64,000 nt of DNA from Bacillus sp. V5-8f (GTDB taxonomy: Bacteria > Bacillota > Bacilli > Bacillales > DSM-1321): contig NZ_PGUW01000026.1 in assembly GCF_002863565.1 (NCBI RefSeq), forward strand, positions 1 to 64,000. Direction: 5' to 3'. The position numbers were made by a program, and so were the translations under genes. Numbering within the stretch: position 1 is the stretch's first letter; every line of letters starts with the position of its first letter. A model generated the notes under the pieces. That model was not told the origin of the DNA. It searched no databases and saw nothing but the letters and a program-made list of their open reading frames with translations. Positions 45,853-55,140 of the stretch are shown here, piece by piece.

Positions 45853-48800
45853 ATGTTAAGAAAGTTTCATATTGTAGCAATCCCCATCAGGATTGTTTTT
45901 AATAAATTCGGAGATCACGACCCTGATGGTATGATGTATGTACTAAAAGAAAACGAAGATTATGTGAAAGCTCAAGTAGCCGCCAATCCTTTCATGCCGG
46001 TAGACCTTGTTCAACCACTCGTTATCCGTGCAAACTTCGGCGATGATATTGAAATACTATATGAAAATCAGTTGCCCTTTAATACGTCTATGCATATCCA
46101 AAATGCAGAATATAGTGTTTATACGTCAGATGGTGCCTTTGTCGGTGTAAACCCAGATACAACAGTTCCTTCCGGTGGACAAATTATTTATCGTTGGGGT
46201 GCTACTGAACTAGGGATAAACTTCTTTTCAGACCTAGGAAACACCTTATCAAGCGAATTAGGGAGTAATGTCCATGGTTTATATGGGGCTTTGTTTGTCC
46301 AGCCAAGAGGCTCCTGGTGGACAGATCCTATTACAGGGAAACCGATCAATAGTGGTGTGTTTGCTGATGTTCATAATCCTATCCTCCCCTCCTTCCGTGA
46401 GTTTGGCTGGTTTTTTGCAGATGAACCCGAAGTCAAGGATTTAACAGGGCTAAATCCCCTAAGTCCCCACACATTGCAGCCCGAATCGACGTTCCCAATC
46501 AATTATCGATCCGAACCTATGCGTAATCGGCTTAGATTACTTCAGGAAGGAGTAGTATGTCCAGATTGCGAAAGTGAGGAGGTCCACCATGATTCATGGG
46601 TATTTGGCGATCCCGATACCCCGATACTTCGCGCCTATCTGGGGGATCCTATCAAGATTCGACTTGTTCACGGCGGGGTAAAAGAAACTCACACCTTTCA
46701 CTATCATGTACATCAATGGCTCCAGGAGCCTACTGACCAAGATTCCGAACTTATCGACGTACAAGCCATTTCGCCTCAAAACAATTACACGATTACACCA
46801 CTTTATGGTGCTGGTAGTTTACACAGAGCTGCCGGAGATGCCATCATTCACTGCCATCTGTACCCTCACTTTGGTGAAGGGATGTGGGGAATCCAACGGA
46901 ATTTTGATACCTTACAGGATGGAAGTCAGTGCTATCCAAATGGAGTTCCAATTGCCGCACTACAGCCATTGCCCACCCAGCCGCTCCCTCCAAAACCAAC
47001 TCCGGAAAAACCAGGGTTTCCAAACTTTATTCCTGGGATTGTAGGGTGCAAAGCTCCAAGACCTCCACTTGTTGGAGACCGAGAAGTAACGGTGTTAGAG
47101 AAAAATGCCTTTCACCCTAATGCTGTACCGGGGGCGGTATTTACCAATCCATGTCCGCCAGATGCACCCGTTCGTGAGTTTGATATTTCCTTGATACAGA
47201 TGCCGATTGTCTATAATAAAGAAGGCTGGCACGATCCGGAAGGACGGCTGTATGTATTAGCAAAAGACGAAGAAGATATATTGGCAGGAAGAAAACCGCC
47301 GGAACCGCTGGTGATTCGTGTGAATGCCGGAGAATGTGTTCGTCTTCATTTCACCAATAAGCTCCCTGAAGTTTTAGGTGGGAATGCCTTCCAACTCGCC
47401 ACTCGTACCTATGAGGCCGGAATGCACGTACATTTTGTTAAATTTGATCCACTTGTTGCGGATGGTGCTAATGTTGGCTGGAATTATAACTCAGGAATAT
47501 TACCTGGAGAAACCATCACTTATCAGTGGTTCGCTGACGTAGAATTAAAGGCAACCTTCTGGCACGACCATTTATTTGCAAATCAACATCAAGAACATGG
47601 GGTATTTGCTGCTATTAATGTACAAGCAAGATTTTCAAAATTCTTAGACCCGCACACAGGGCAAGAAGTAGAATCAGGAACCCAAGCGATGATTATCAAC
47701 CCACTAATCCCTGATTTCCGAGAATTCCACTTGTTTGTCCATGATTTTGCCATGCTGTTTGATGCAAACGGGGTACCGCTAAATCCACCACCATTTCCAG
47801 GTTCACCTGACGACCCGGGGGTCTTTGGAATTAATTATCGCAATGAACCCTTGCAATTCCGGCTAGCAAAACCTGATTACGACCCTGCCTATGTATTCAG
47901 CTCTTGGGTACATGGAGATCCAGTCACCCCTCTACTCGAAACATATAATGGCGATCCAGTTAGAATTCGTTTAATTCAAGGCGCCCATGAGGAATCCCAT
48001 AGTTTTAACCTTCACCGCCAACGTTGGCATCGTGAAAGAGGGGACCTGGATTCAGAATTAACGCAGCAACAGCATATCGGGATAGCCGAATCGTTTACGT
48101 TTGAAACCTTTATTGATGGCGAAGGCGACTTTGATATGCTTTACCATTTTGGAACCCTCGATGATATATGGATTGGAAACTGGGGATTAATTCGAACATT
48201 TAAAGAAAAGGTGCCCCATCTTCTACCGTTGCCTGACCAGCCATGCCCACCGCCTAGAACAAAACCATTACCTTGTAAAACAGGCTCACCTCCTCCCATG
48301 GCACCATTCCCAGGGGAACCAAGTCCGCCAGGGGCACCAATCCGTCATTATGATGTGGTTGCCCTGCAAACTCCCATTATTTATAACGATTATGGTGATC
48401 ATGACCCGTTCGGTATTGTCTTTGCACTAGCGGATGATGTGCCAAAAATCTTATGTGGTGAACTTAATCCACAACCACTCATAATACGAGGAAATGTTGG
48501 CGAATGTATTGAAGTACGTCTTCATAATCAACTATTTGGTCCTTTTTATAATGAAGTGATTCATGGGTATCCAAGTGTCCCGGTGGAAGCTCCTTTCCCT
48601 CCATCACGCAGGATATCTATGCATGCCCAGCTCGTTGAATATGACGTTCGTTTTTCCGATGGTGCAACAGTCGGTTATAATTTCGATCAAACTATAGGTC
48701 CTGGTGAATGTATCACCTACCGTTGGTATATTGACCAACCATTCGGTTCGGCAAACCTTTGGGATATGGCTGATATTCGCAATCACCGCCACCACGGTGC

Positions 48801-49503
48801 GTTTGGAATGCTAATATCAGAATTTCGGGGTTCAAGATATCTGGATCAATGGACGAGAGAATATGCGACATCTGGAGATCAAGTAATTATTTCCCACCCT
48901 TTTGGGGAATTTCGTGAATTTGCCTTAATCATGCATGATGGTATACGACTAGTTGATAAACAAGGAAATCTAATTATTGATCCCGAGCCATTATTAGTAA
49001 ATCCAGGAGATCTTAGAGTTGAGGATTTTGAGGACCAAGGTTCAAGAGCTTTTAACTACCGTGCAGAACGGTTTAAGCATCGCTTGGCTGAAGTTCTAGA
49101 CATATCCAAGGTATTTAGTTCTTATTGCCATGGAGATCCATCAACTCCTCTATTTTTATCCTATGCTGGCGACCCAATCGTTGTACGATTTACATTCCCT
49201 GCAGATAAACCACGTGGCCATTCCTTCACGATCCATGGCCACAAGTGGCTCGATGATGACGACGATGTTAATTCAAGGGTTACGGCCATAGATGGTCAGA
49301 TAATTGCCGGTTACGCAGATGATTTTGCTTTAAAGTATGGTGCAGGGGGCTATTGCAGCCTACCGGGGGACTATATGTACAGGTCCGGTCTTATCCGTTG
49401 GGACATTGAACTTGGTGTATGGGGGATTATGCGCGTGTTCGGTGAGCCTAATGAATTCCTGGCACCTTTGAATTCAAAATTCTTCATCAAGCCGTTGGAA
49501 TAG
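45853..49503 (+). CDS. mnxG: MnxG, multicopper Mn(II) oxidase
   Basis: 1216 residues, essentially the length of MnxG from Bacillus SG-1, a six-cupredoxin-domain oxidase that oxidises Mn(II) to Mn(IV) on the spore surface. Copper motifs appear in the repeated domains: THTFHYHVHQW (about 280-290), HCHLYPHFGEGMWG (about 334-347, the HCHxxxH...M type 1/trinuclear motif), MHVHF (about 525), FWHDHLFANQHQEHG (about 570-584) and later SHSFNLHRQRWH and HSFTIHGHKW. Three internal repeats begin with FHIVAIPIRIVFNKFGDHDP, ISLIQMPIVYNKEGWHDPEG and DVVALQTPIIYNDYGDHDPF. I choose ATG 45853 behind AAAGGAGGAGGAG; TTG 45850 is the alternative. No signal peptide, consistent with mother-cell assembly onto the spore. 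Copper genes nearby could supply its metal. Confidence 0.93.
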   Translation: MLRKFHIVAIPIRIVFNKFGDHDPDGMMYVLKENEDYVKAQVAANPFMPVDLVQPLVIRANFGDDIEILYENQLPFNTSMHIQNAEYSVYTSDGAFVGVNPDTTVPSGGQIIYRWGATELGINFFSDLGNTLSSELGSNVHGLYGALFVQPRGSWWTDPITGKPINSGVFADVHNPILPSFREFGWFFADEPEVKDLTGLNPLSPHTLQPESTFPINYRSEPMRNRLRLLQEGVVCPDCESEEVHHDSWVFGDPDTPILRAYLGDPIKIRLVHGGVKETHTFHYHVHQWLQEPTDQDSELIDVQAISPQNNYTITPLYGAGSLHRAAGDAIIHCHLYPHFGEGMWGIQRNFDTLQDGSQCYPNGVPIAALQPLPTQPLPPKPTPEKPGFPNFIPGIVGCKAPRPPLVGDREVTVLEKNAFHPNAVPGAVFTNPCPPDAPVREFDISLIQMPIVYNKEGWHDPEGRLYVLAKDEEDILAGRKPPEPLVIRVNAGECVRLHFTNKLPEVLGGNAFQLATRTYEAGMHVHFVKFDPLVADGANVGWNYNSGILPGETITYQWFADVELKATFWHDHLFANQHQEHGVFAAINVQARFSKFLDPHTGQEVESGTQAMIINPLIPDFREFHLFVHDFAMLFDANGVPLNPPPFPGSPDDPGVFGINYRNEPLQFRLAKPDYDPAYVFSSWVHGDPVTPLLETYNGDPVRIRLIQGAHEESHSFNLHRQRWHRERGDLDSELTQQQHIGIAESFTFETFIDGEGDFDMLYHFGTLDDIWIGNWGLIRTFKEKVPHLLPLPDQPCPPPRTKPLPCKTGSPPPMAPFPGEPSPPGAPIRHYDVVALQTPIIYNDYGDHDPFGIVFALADDVPKILCGELNPQPLIIRGNVGECIEVRLHNQLFGPFYNEVIHGYPSVPVEAPFPPSRRISMHAQLVEYDVRFSDGATVGYNFDQTIGPGECITYRWYIDQPFGSANLWDMADIRNHRHHGAFGMLISEFRGSRYLDQWTREYATSGDQVIISHPFGEFREFALIMHDGIRLVDKQGNLIIDPEPLLVNPGDLRVEDFEDQGSRAFNYRAERFKHRLAEVLDISKVFSSYCHGDPSTPLFLSYAGDPIVVRFTFPADKPRGHSFTIHGHKWLDDDDDVNSRVTAIDGQIIAGYADDFALKYGAGGYCSLPGDYMYRSGLIRWDIELGVWGIMRVFGEPNEFLAPLNSKFFIKPLE

Positions 49504-49524
49504 GAAAGGAGGTGTACCACCCTA

Positions 49525-50361
49525 ATGGAAATGAACCAATGTAATTGCCCGTGTCATCATTCAATGGAAAATTCATGTCCCCAGAGAGGCTTTTGCTGTC
49601 CTGGGCGGATACCAGCCCACGTTCCCAACGATCGTTTCTGTTCTCCTTTTGTCTGTCCTGAACCAATTCCAACACCTCGATTTAACTCTCCCAACAGCCC
49701 TCTTCCTCCAGATGAGTTAAATCAATTACAGGTCTGCCTAGAAGAAATCAATGATACTCTTCGGACAATTGGCAACCCGAATGAACCCGAAGAACCCGAT
49801 CAGAGACAGAGGCAAAGACAATTACAACAACACTTCCGGGCACTTCGATGTTCTCTTGTAAAAGTTGTAGTAGATTGTCAAGATAAGGAAATAGAAATCC
49901 TAGGGATACTAGAGGAAGCGGGAGCTAATTTTATCCAGGTTAACACGCTTGGCCATAAAAAATTCATTCCTTTCGAAAAAATTTGCACTTTAAAGCATGA
50001 AAATTTTCAAGCTGAAACATTTGAGCATGAGCAGGAACTTCTTAGCATCGACACTTGCATTCGTCGAGAAATCACCTTCAATTTTGGAGAAATTGTTGGC
50101 CGAAGTCCGGAGTTAATCAATATCTTCTTTGGCATTCCGCTTCACTTGTTCCTTCTTTCTTTTCTTGGCTGTGAAATACAAGTAAAAACTGAAAGCGACG
50201 AACAATTAATATCCGGTATCCTCTGTTTAATTGATGAGAATCAGTTTAGACTTCAATTGGACCAAGAGGAAAAACAAGTGGAAGAAAACAATCCTTACAA
50301 TGGAGAGGGAGCTCGGACAATTAATTTTAATGCAGTCTGCTACATTTCGATAGATTCATAG
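49525..50361 (+). CDS. Cys-rich spore-surface protein with two small barrels
   Basis: 278 residues; GGAAAGGAGGTG precedes ATG 49525, 21 bp after mnxG. The N-terminus is Cys-rich (CNCPCHHSMENSCPQRGFCC). After a Gln/Glu linker come two barrel-type segments: LVKVVVDCQDKEIEILGILE, GANFIQVNTLGHKKFIPFEK and, later, CEIQVKTESDEQLISGILCL then NEFRLQLD-like strands ending INFNAVCYIS. It is last in the mnx transcript before a strong terminator. It is probably a coat or exosporium protein that scaffolds or metal-loads the oxidase; this is inference. Confidence 0.65.
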   Translation: MEMNQCNCPCHHSMENSCPQRGFCCPGRIPAHVPNDRFCSPFVCPEPIPTPRFNSPNSPLPPDELNQLQVCLEEINDTLRTIGNPNEPEEPDQRQRQRQLQQHFRALRCSLVKVVVDCQDKEIEILGILEEAGANFIQVNTLGHKKFIPFEKICTLKHENFQAETFEHEQELLSIDTCIRREITFNFGEIVGRSPELINIFFGIPLHLFLLSFLGCEIQVKTESDEQLISGILCLIDENQFRLQLDQEEKQVEENNPYNGEGARTINFNAVCYISIDS

Positions 50362-50371
50362 AAAATTAATA

Positions 50372-50406
50372 AATAAGAGATGCTGTCCAAGACAGCATCT
50401 CTTATT
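50372..50406. terminator. Strong terminator of the mnx transcript
   Basis: A perfect 16-bp stem, AATAAGAGATGCTGTC with GACAGCATCTCTTATT, around CAA. It separates the mnx operon from the convergent gene ending at 50443. Confidence 0.85.
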
Positions 50407-50442
50407 TGTATTTAATTATTTGATAGAGAATTTAACTATCTA

Positions 50443-51222
50443 TTACTTATTCCAAATACGGCTGAAGCTCTCTTTTAACCAGCGTATAAATATTGGTAAT
50501 AGCTGCAACGGTGTACTTCGCTTGATTAGATGTATTTCATCCATAGGGATGGTATGGTTCCCTTTTCGACCTTTTACTGTTAAGCGACCTGAAGTTATCT
50601 TCACCAACTTCCCCTTATACACTTCTCCCTTTGTATAAATCCTTATCTTTATCCCTTTCCAAGATTGTAAATGAACCTCCAGTGTCTCTTCATAAAACTG
50701 CCGCCTTATAACGTCATTTTTTAGTAAAGTTGTTGAAAATTCTGTAAGCAGCTTCCTCCTTAGGGATTCATCATAAATAACCTGTTGATGACTATTTGGC
50801 ATATCGGATATTCCGTAAGGTACGCCGGCCGACTCGATAGCAGCGTAAGGAATCCAAAATCGTTCCGTTACCGTCGTAAGTGCAGTAAAATCCCTTCCCA
50901 CCTCACTAACCCTTCCTAAGATTTCAATTACATTATCTCGAACCTTTGTGTGAACATTGACCTGCTGATTTCGTCTGCCTTTTAAAAATCTTACTAACAA
51001 CATATTCTTCTTATTATTTGGCAGGCTTTCACCAAGCTGCTTTAAATTAATTCCATGCATATATTCCCTCAGTAGTTTTAACTCATGGGCGGGCATACTG
51101 CTTGGCGGTGATGTATAGCCATTTTCCTTTTGTAGAACATAATAATCATTTTTTAAAAACTTGGTTTTATCTGAAAATTTTTGATAATAGGCTTTAATTT
51201 GCTCGTTTTGCTTCTCGTCCAA
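50443..51222 (-). CDS. Spore-surface-type protein with two small barrels
   Basis: 259 residues from TTG 51222 (AGAGGTGATAACAT upstream). The N-terminal third is helical. Two barrel-type segments follow: QQVNVHTKVRDNVIEILGRV, VGRDFTALTTVTERFWIPYA, then IKIRIYTKGEVYKGKLVKIT, SGRLTVKGRKGNHTIPMDEI. The same G-x-V-x-x-V/I-x-x-x-F/L ... IP pattern occurs in the mnx neighbours, so it is likely part of the same spore-surface set. It is transcribed convergently with the mnx operon. No named family recognised. Confidence 0.6.
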   Translation of the reverse strand: MDEKQNEQIKAYYQKFSDKTKFLKNDYYVLQKENGYTSPPSSMPAHELKLLREYMHGINLKQLGESLPNNKKNMLLVRFLKGRRNQQVNVHTKVRDNVIEILGRVSEVGRDFTALTTVTERFWIPYAAIESAGVPYGISDMPNSHQQVIYDESLRRKLLTEFSTTLLKNDVIRRQFYEETLEVHLQSWKGIKIRIYTKGEVYKGKLVKITSGRLTVKGRKGNHTIPMDEIHLIKRSTPLQLLPIFIRWLKESFSRIWNK

Positions 51223-51382
51223 ATGTTATCACCTCTTTTCCACTTCTTTTTATAGACTATGTTAGGAGAGGAAAAGAAGCACGGAGACAAGTATAGACTC
51301 TAGCACATTTTAGTGTATTTTCCCTCGTTTATAGAGCAGTCCAACAATTGGCTTCATACATATATGGATAAGGGGGTAGGAT

Positions 51383-51796
51383 GTGGTGGTGCCTTTTATT
51401 TGGGTAATTTTTGTCAGCTATTTTGTCACAGCAATCGTTTCCTATTTTTATTTGCGTAAATCAAGAAATCTGATTAGTTACCATTTTGGTATGAATATAG
51501 CGATGACATCGAGCGGGGTAATGGGGATCTCCTGCGGTATTATACTTGGGAGTCAATTCCCTCTACTTTATACAGAAGTTACTATTCTTACATTATTGAT
51601 TTCCATTTGTGTTGGCGCCATATTTGGCGCGCTGGTAGACTATCAGACAATGGTGACAGGGGTGTCGAGCGGGATAATGGCGGGAGTGATGGGGCCGATG
51701 CTCGGAGTGTCAGCAACTGTTCCAATGATTATTATCGGAACTCTGCTTGTATTCTTAAGTTTTGGACTTTTATGTTTTTCACTACGATCTTTATAG
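51383..51796 (+). CDS. Four-helix membrane protein
   Basis: 137 residues from GTG 51383 behind GGGGGTAGG. Four membrane segments: FIWVIFVSYFVTAIVSYFYL, IAMTSSGVMGISCGIILGS, VTILTLLISICVGAIFGALV and TVPMIIIGTLLVFLSFGLLC. Gly-rich motifs (GVSSGIMAGVMGPMLG) suggest a transporter-like packing. It is followed by the YtkA-like lipoprotein gene after 12 bp, so both form an operon. Given the copper neighbours it may act in metal handling, but this is unproven. Confidence 0.65.
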   Translation: MVVPFIWVIFVSYFVTAIVSYFYLRKSRNLISYHFGMNIAMTSSGVMGISCGIILGSQFPLLYTEVTILTLLISICVGAIFGALVDYQTMVTGVSSGIMAGVMGPMLGVSATVPMIIIGTLLVFLSFGLLCFSLRSL

Positions 51797-51808
51797 AGGA
51801 GCGATAAA

Positions 51809-52222
51809 ATGATAAAAAACGGGATAGTAATGATGGGGTCCGCTATTTTTTGCTTGACCTTATTATTCGGTTGCACTAATGCATCAAACGGAACAAGCAA
51901 TCCTAAAACGGAAACAGATGCCCATCAGGAAGAAGGTCTTAGCTTTGAAATCCACTCGCCTAACACCGAAGAAGCCGGATTAGAAACAGATTTTGATGTT
52001 GTCATTTTGAAAGACGGGCACCCTCTCACAAATGCAGATGTAGGTTTTGAGTTTTGGAAAGAAGGTGGTGTCACCCATCATTTCGTGGCTGCGAAGGAAA
52101 GTCAACAGGGACACTACAAAGCATTACTTAACTTTCAAACGGCTGGAAAATTTACTGTTAAAATCCATGTTGAAAAAGGAAAGCTTCATGGACACAAAGA
52201 AGATTACTTTACGGTTAAATAA
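51809..52222 (+). CDS. YtkA-like lipoprotein
   Basis: 137 residues with a lipoprotein signal peptide (LTLLFGC lipobox, Cys at about 22). The mature part has the YtkA/FixH-like beta-sandwich: FDVVILKDGHPLTNADVGFE, GGVTHHFVAAKESQQGHYKA and GKFTVKIHVEKGKLHGHKED. His-rich loops fit metal binding. YtkA-domain proteins often sit beside copper genes. The gene ends 4 bp from the convergent CopC-CopD gene. Confidence 0.8.
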   Translation: MIKNGIVMMGSAIFCLTLLFGCTNASNGTSNPKTETDAHQEEGLSFEIHSPNTEEAGLETDFDVVILKDGHPLTNADVGFEFWKEGGVTHHFVAAKESQQGHYKALLNFQTAGKFTVKIHVEKGKLHGHKEDYFTVK

Positions 52223-52225
52223 TCT

Positions 52226-53779
52226 TTAAGTAGATTCAATTTTCACCGTTTCAAATATTCTAAAACTCTTTTGTAAAATAAACTCCTCTCCTTTATTGTC
52301 AATGACTCGCACTTCTGCCAGCCACTCACCTGGAAAAGGGAGGTAGTACCCCTCAGCCAAAAAGCTCCTATTTCTTGTAGTTGATTTTAATGGGACCTGG
52401 ATGGGAGCAATTTCTTCGTTTTCTTTGTAAAATAACCAGAGCTCCACTGTTTTGACAGTATTTTTCTTAAAGTTGATTGAAAATTGATTTTTCCCTGGTG
52501 CTCTTGGTGTAATCGTCAAGGTCATGGCTCCCTTGGCAACATTGGCGGTCCATTCCAGTGGTGTATTAGCAGGAATCGGACTAATATAGCTTAGACCGCC
52601 AACAATTAGTGTTATCATCAACATCATTGAAAAATCAATTTTAAGCCAATGCCAGGCATCCGTAAATGACTTATTTTTTATAGTCCCTCGGATTTTAAAA
52701 GCAGTTGCTATAACCATTAGAATTAGTATTATTTTTGCTAATAGAAGTTTTCCCCATGGGGTTATCCACAAGTAATTAACTTGCGGCAAAAAGAAAAAGG
52801 TAGTAAATGCGCCTGAGATAAACAGGATAATCATACCTTTAAAAGCTACTGTTGAAAAAAGTGATAAATACTCCTTTACGTGAAGCCGATGCTTTCGCCA
52901 AAATACAATAATATAAAGCAGTCCCCCTACCCAAATCGATGCGAACAGTAAATGAAGAAAGGTCAGGGGAATTGATACCCATTCCGGTCCATAGGATATG
53001 GCATGCCCATTAAAGCTTTTGGCAGTTAACATCAGAATAACCCAGACTGAATCCAGCCATTTTGATCGAAATAAAATGATAAATCCCAGAAGAGATAAAA
53101 CCAATGATATTAGCCACGAAACGCCAAAGACTGTGTTTATTGGGATGTCTGCCGTTTTTGAAGCCATCAGCCATTGAGTAGTTATTAAAATTAGCAGGCT
53201 AAGCAGCTGCATTTGCTGTAATATCAACACAGTGAAACGATACTTCTTCTGAAGTTGTACTGAGTGGCCATCCGTTTGAAATAAACCCCAGAAAACCCAC
53301 CCTGTTAGACCTAATAAAGAGAGGTAATACACCGCTCTAGTTAAATAAACTTCTAGTTGGAATGTTATATTTTCTGACTGGTCCCAATCAGAATTTTGTG
53401 GGTATTGGGCCTCACCTACCAAGAAGACATAAGAACCGTTGACTGGGTGTCCATCTGCCGATACGATTTTATACGTTACTAAATAAGCTCCATCATACAG
53501 TTTTGGAATCATGATTTGGATTTTGCGTTGATCCTTACTTAGACGAGGATTGCCCTTAGAAATGATTTCCTGATTTTGATTTACTACTTTTAAACTAAAC
53601 AGGCCTTTCTTAATTTTCTCATTAAAGGAGAGGGTCACAGAATTTGGACTTTCTTCTAATCTGCTATCTGCAGAAGGACTCCCTTCTATAAGGACAGTAT
53701 GTGCAAAAATATGCCTTGGAAATAGAAATAGACAAATCATAATTATTAATAAAATTAATGGCCTCTGCACTGAAACCAC
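52226..53779 (-). CDS. CopC-CopD fusion copper uptake protein
   Basis: 517 residues. A signal peptide ends at HIFAHTVLIEG, which gives the N-terminal His of the CopC copper site. The CopC domain (about 27-125) contains SNPNSVTLSFNEKI-type strands and VSADGHPVNGSYVFLVG. About eight membrane helices of CopD follow (e.g. FLHLLFASIWVGGLLYIIVF with the conserved His and W-G-G), then a C-terminal beta domain (GKNQFSINFKKNTVKTVELW). The layout equals YcnJ of Bacillus, a copper importer. A second family member is at 57752-59386. Import of copper could feed MnxG. Confidence 0.88.
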   Translation of the reverse strand: MVSVQRPLILLIIMICLFLFPRHIFAHTVLIEGSPSADSRLEESPNSVTLSFNEKIKKGLFSLKVVNQNQEIISKGNPRLSKDQRKIQIMIPKLYDGAYLVTYKIVSADGHPVNGSYVFLVGEAQYPQNSDWDQSENITFQLEVYLTRAVYYLSLLGLTGWVFWGLFQTDGHSVQLQKKYRFTVLILQQMQLLSLLILITTQWLMASKTADIPINTVFGVSWLISLVLSLLGFIILFRSKWLDSVWVILMLTAKSFNGHAISYGPEWVSIPLTFLHLLFASIWVGGLLYIIVFWRKHRLHVKEYLSLFSTVAFKGMIILFISGAFTTFFFLPQVNYLWITPWGKLLLAKIILILMVIATAFKIRGTIKNKSFTDAWHWLKIDFSMMLMITLIVGGLSYISPIPANTPLEWTANVAKGAMTLTITPRAPGKNQFSINFKKNTVKTVELWLFYKENEEIAPIQVPLKSTTRNRSFLAEGYYLPFPGEWLAEVRVIDNKGEEFILQKSFRIFETVKIEST

Positions 53780-53973
53780 CCCTTAACAATGGTATTATGA
53801 CTATCCTATTCAAATGCAAAGTAAATGACATTATAAATAATTAAGGTTAAAAGCCTAGGGTAACCCCAATTCTTGGAAGAGGTTGCTTCTTGGTTAATGG
53901 ATGGTTTGAGGAAGTACTAGTCTTCTTAGTTATTTTCTTTTTGCTTATCGGCTTTTATTTTTATCTAGCTTTT

Positions 53974-54948
53974 CTACCTCTTCTTCCTCATCATTTTCAT
54001 CATCATCTTCTCACATATCGTCACAATGCGAACAAATACGTTTTCCAAATGCCTATGATGGCAGCAAACAGGACAAGGATTACAGTGCTTGTCTAGCCAA
54101 ACGATTCTACAAATTTTTTCTTTTCTTACTGTTACTACCTTTTTATTTTCCTTTAGGATACTAACAAAATCGATTCCGACATTACAAATAATACCGACAA
54201 TTTCTTCTGTACTTCCTGAACATTCTAATACGAGTTTGACTTTACATCCTTTGAAACGAAATAATTGAAAAGCTAAATTACCATTAAGACCATTGAAATT
54301 TAGGCGGAAGTTATTTAGACAGAAGTTAAACGGTGAGACCTTAAATGGAACACCACGTCTATTTCCAATAAAATGTCCATCAAAATGGTGGTTGTGAGGG
54401 TGAAGAAAATTACATATGCTACGATTATTTCCATGACGAAACCCATGGAATGATCTATGATGGCTTTGTTCACATCCGCAATTAGAATGGGAAAAATGTT
54501 TTTGTGGGTTGAAGTGGTGTTGGTTGAAGTTAAAATAGTGCTGGCTTGCATCATGATAGTGGTCGTGGTCGTAGGAATGTTGATTTCTACTGTAGTATTG
54601 ATGGTTATAATTGTAGGAATGTTTGTTTTTACCGTAATCTTGATGGTTATAATCGTAAGAATGTTTGTTTCCATCGTAATGGTGGTGGTTATAATCGTAA
54701 GGATGTTTGTTTCCATTGTAATGGTGGTGGTTATAATCATCGGAATGTTCATGAGTATCATATTTGTTAGTTGATTCACAATTGCTGCTGGATTCATCGC
54801 TATAATCGTGATGGGACTTATGATCATCACTTGATTCACAGCTAAAATGGTTATGTGATTGATGATTGTTATCACTAGATTCACAATGACTGAATTGCTC
54901 TTTAAATGATTCCATTTCCTCCATTAAACGTTCAACCTCACATTTCAA
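53974..54948 (-). CDS. His-rich repeat protein, probable spore coat component (main part)
   Basis: 324 residues from a TTG codon. Residues 22-140 are dominated by His, Ser, Asp and Asn. About 70-125 contain four 14-residue repeats: DDYNHHHYNGNKHP, YDYNHHHYDGNKHS, YDYNHQDYGKNKHS and YNYNHQYYSRNQHS. The C-terminal part has a small-barrel pattern (GCKVKLVLECSGSTEEIVGI, ICNVGIDFVSILKENKKVVT, VRKEKICRIVWLD) and a Cys/His cluster (CNPCPVCCHHRH). Such His clusters bind Cu, Mn or Zn. There is no ribosome binding site at this start; the frame is continuous with the ORF at 54952-55140 across one TAA, so this is probably the body of a longer protein. Confidence 0.65.
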   Translation of the reverse strand: MKCEVERLMEEMESFKEQFSHCESSDNNHQSHNHFSCESSDDHKSHHDYSDESSSNCESTNKYDTHEHSDDYNHHHYNGNKHPYDYNHHHYDGNKHSYDYNHQDYGKNKHSYNYNHQYYSRNQHSYDHDHYHDASQHYFNFNQHHFNPQKHFSHSNCGCEQSHHRSFHGFRHGNNRSICNFLHPHNHHFDGHFIGNRRGVPFKVSPFNFCLNNFRLNFNGLNGNLAFQLFRFKGCKVKLVLECSGSTEEIVGIICNVGIDFVSILKENKKVVTVRKEKICRIVWLDKHCNPCPVCCHHRHLENVFVRIVTICEKMMMKMMRKKR

Positions 54949-54951
54949 TTT

Positions 54952-55140
54952 TTAAATATCGTCATTTTGGAACAGTTCATTAACAGAATCGATTTCCTTA
55001 AATAGATCCTTAATCATATATCTAAATTTTGAAATATCATCTTGGTGGATCTCCTGTTTAATAGAATCTAATTCCTTAAATAAATATTCTACAAGACACT
55101 TAAATTTCTCTACGTCATCTTTTCTTGGGGATTCGTCCAT
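54952..55140 (-). CDS. N-terminal part of the His-rich protein, ended by an in-frame TAA
   Basis: 62 residues; ATG 55140 has AAAGGAG upstream. It carries two 26-residue helical repeats, DDVEKFKCLVEYLFKELDSI and DDISKFRYMIKDLFKEIDSV. A third copy starts DDI, is cut by TAA, and continues in the same frame as KLKCEVERLMEEMESFKEQF in the next ORF. So the stop replaces one codon of a repeat. The whole would be 389 codons (53974-55140). Confidence 0.7.
   Translation of the reverse strand: MDESPRKDDVEKFKCLVEYLFKELDSIKQEIHQDDISKFRYMIKDLFKEIDSVNELFQNDDI

Noticed and set aside
46594-47120. Several 60-110 residue ORFs inside mnxG in other frames
   Set aside because: The mnxG frame carries the copper motifs and runs 1216 codons; the others are shadows.
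54570-54745. 42-nt periodic repeats that could suggest a CRISPR array
   Set aside because: The period is a multiple of three, with no distinct spacers, and lies in frame inside the His-rich gene; it encodes the 14-residue repeats. No cas genes are present.
54457-54774. Hydrophobic plus-strand ORF rich in Val and Met, and a minus ORF at 54315-54884 rich in Thr/Ile
   Set aside because: Both are shadow frames of the repeated His/Asn/Tyr codons of the coat-type gene; neither has a ribosome binding site.
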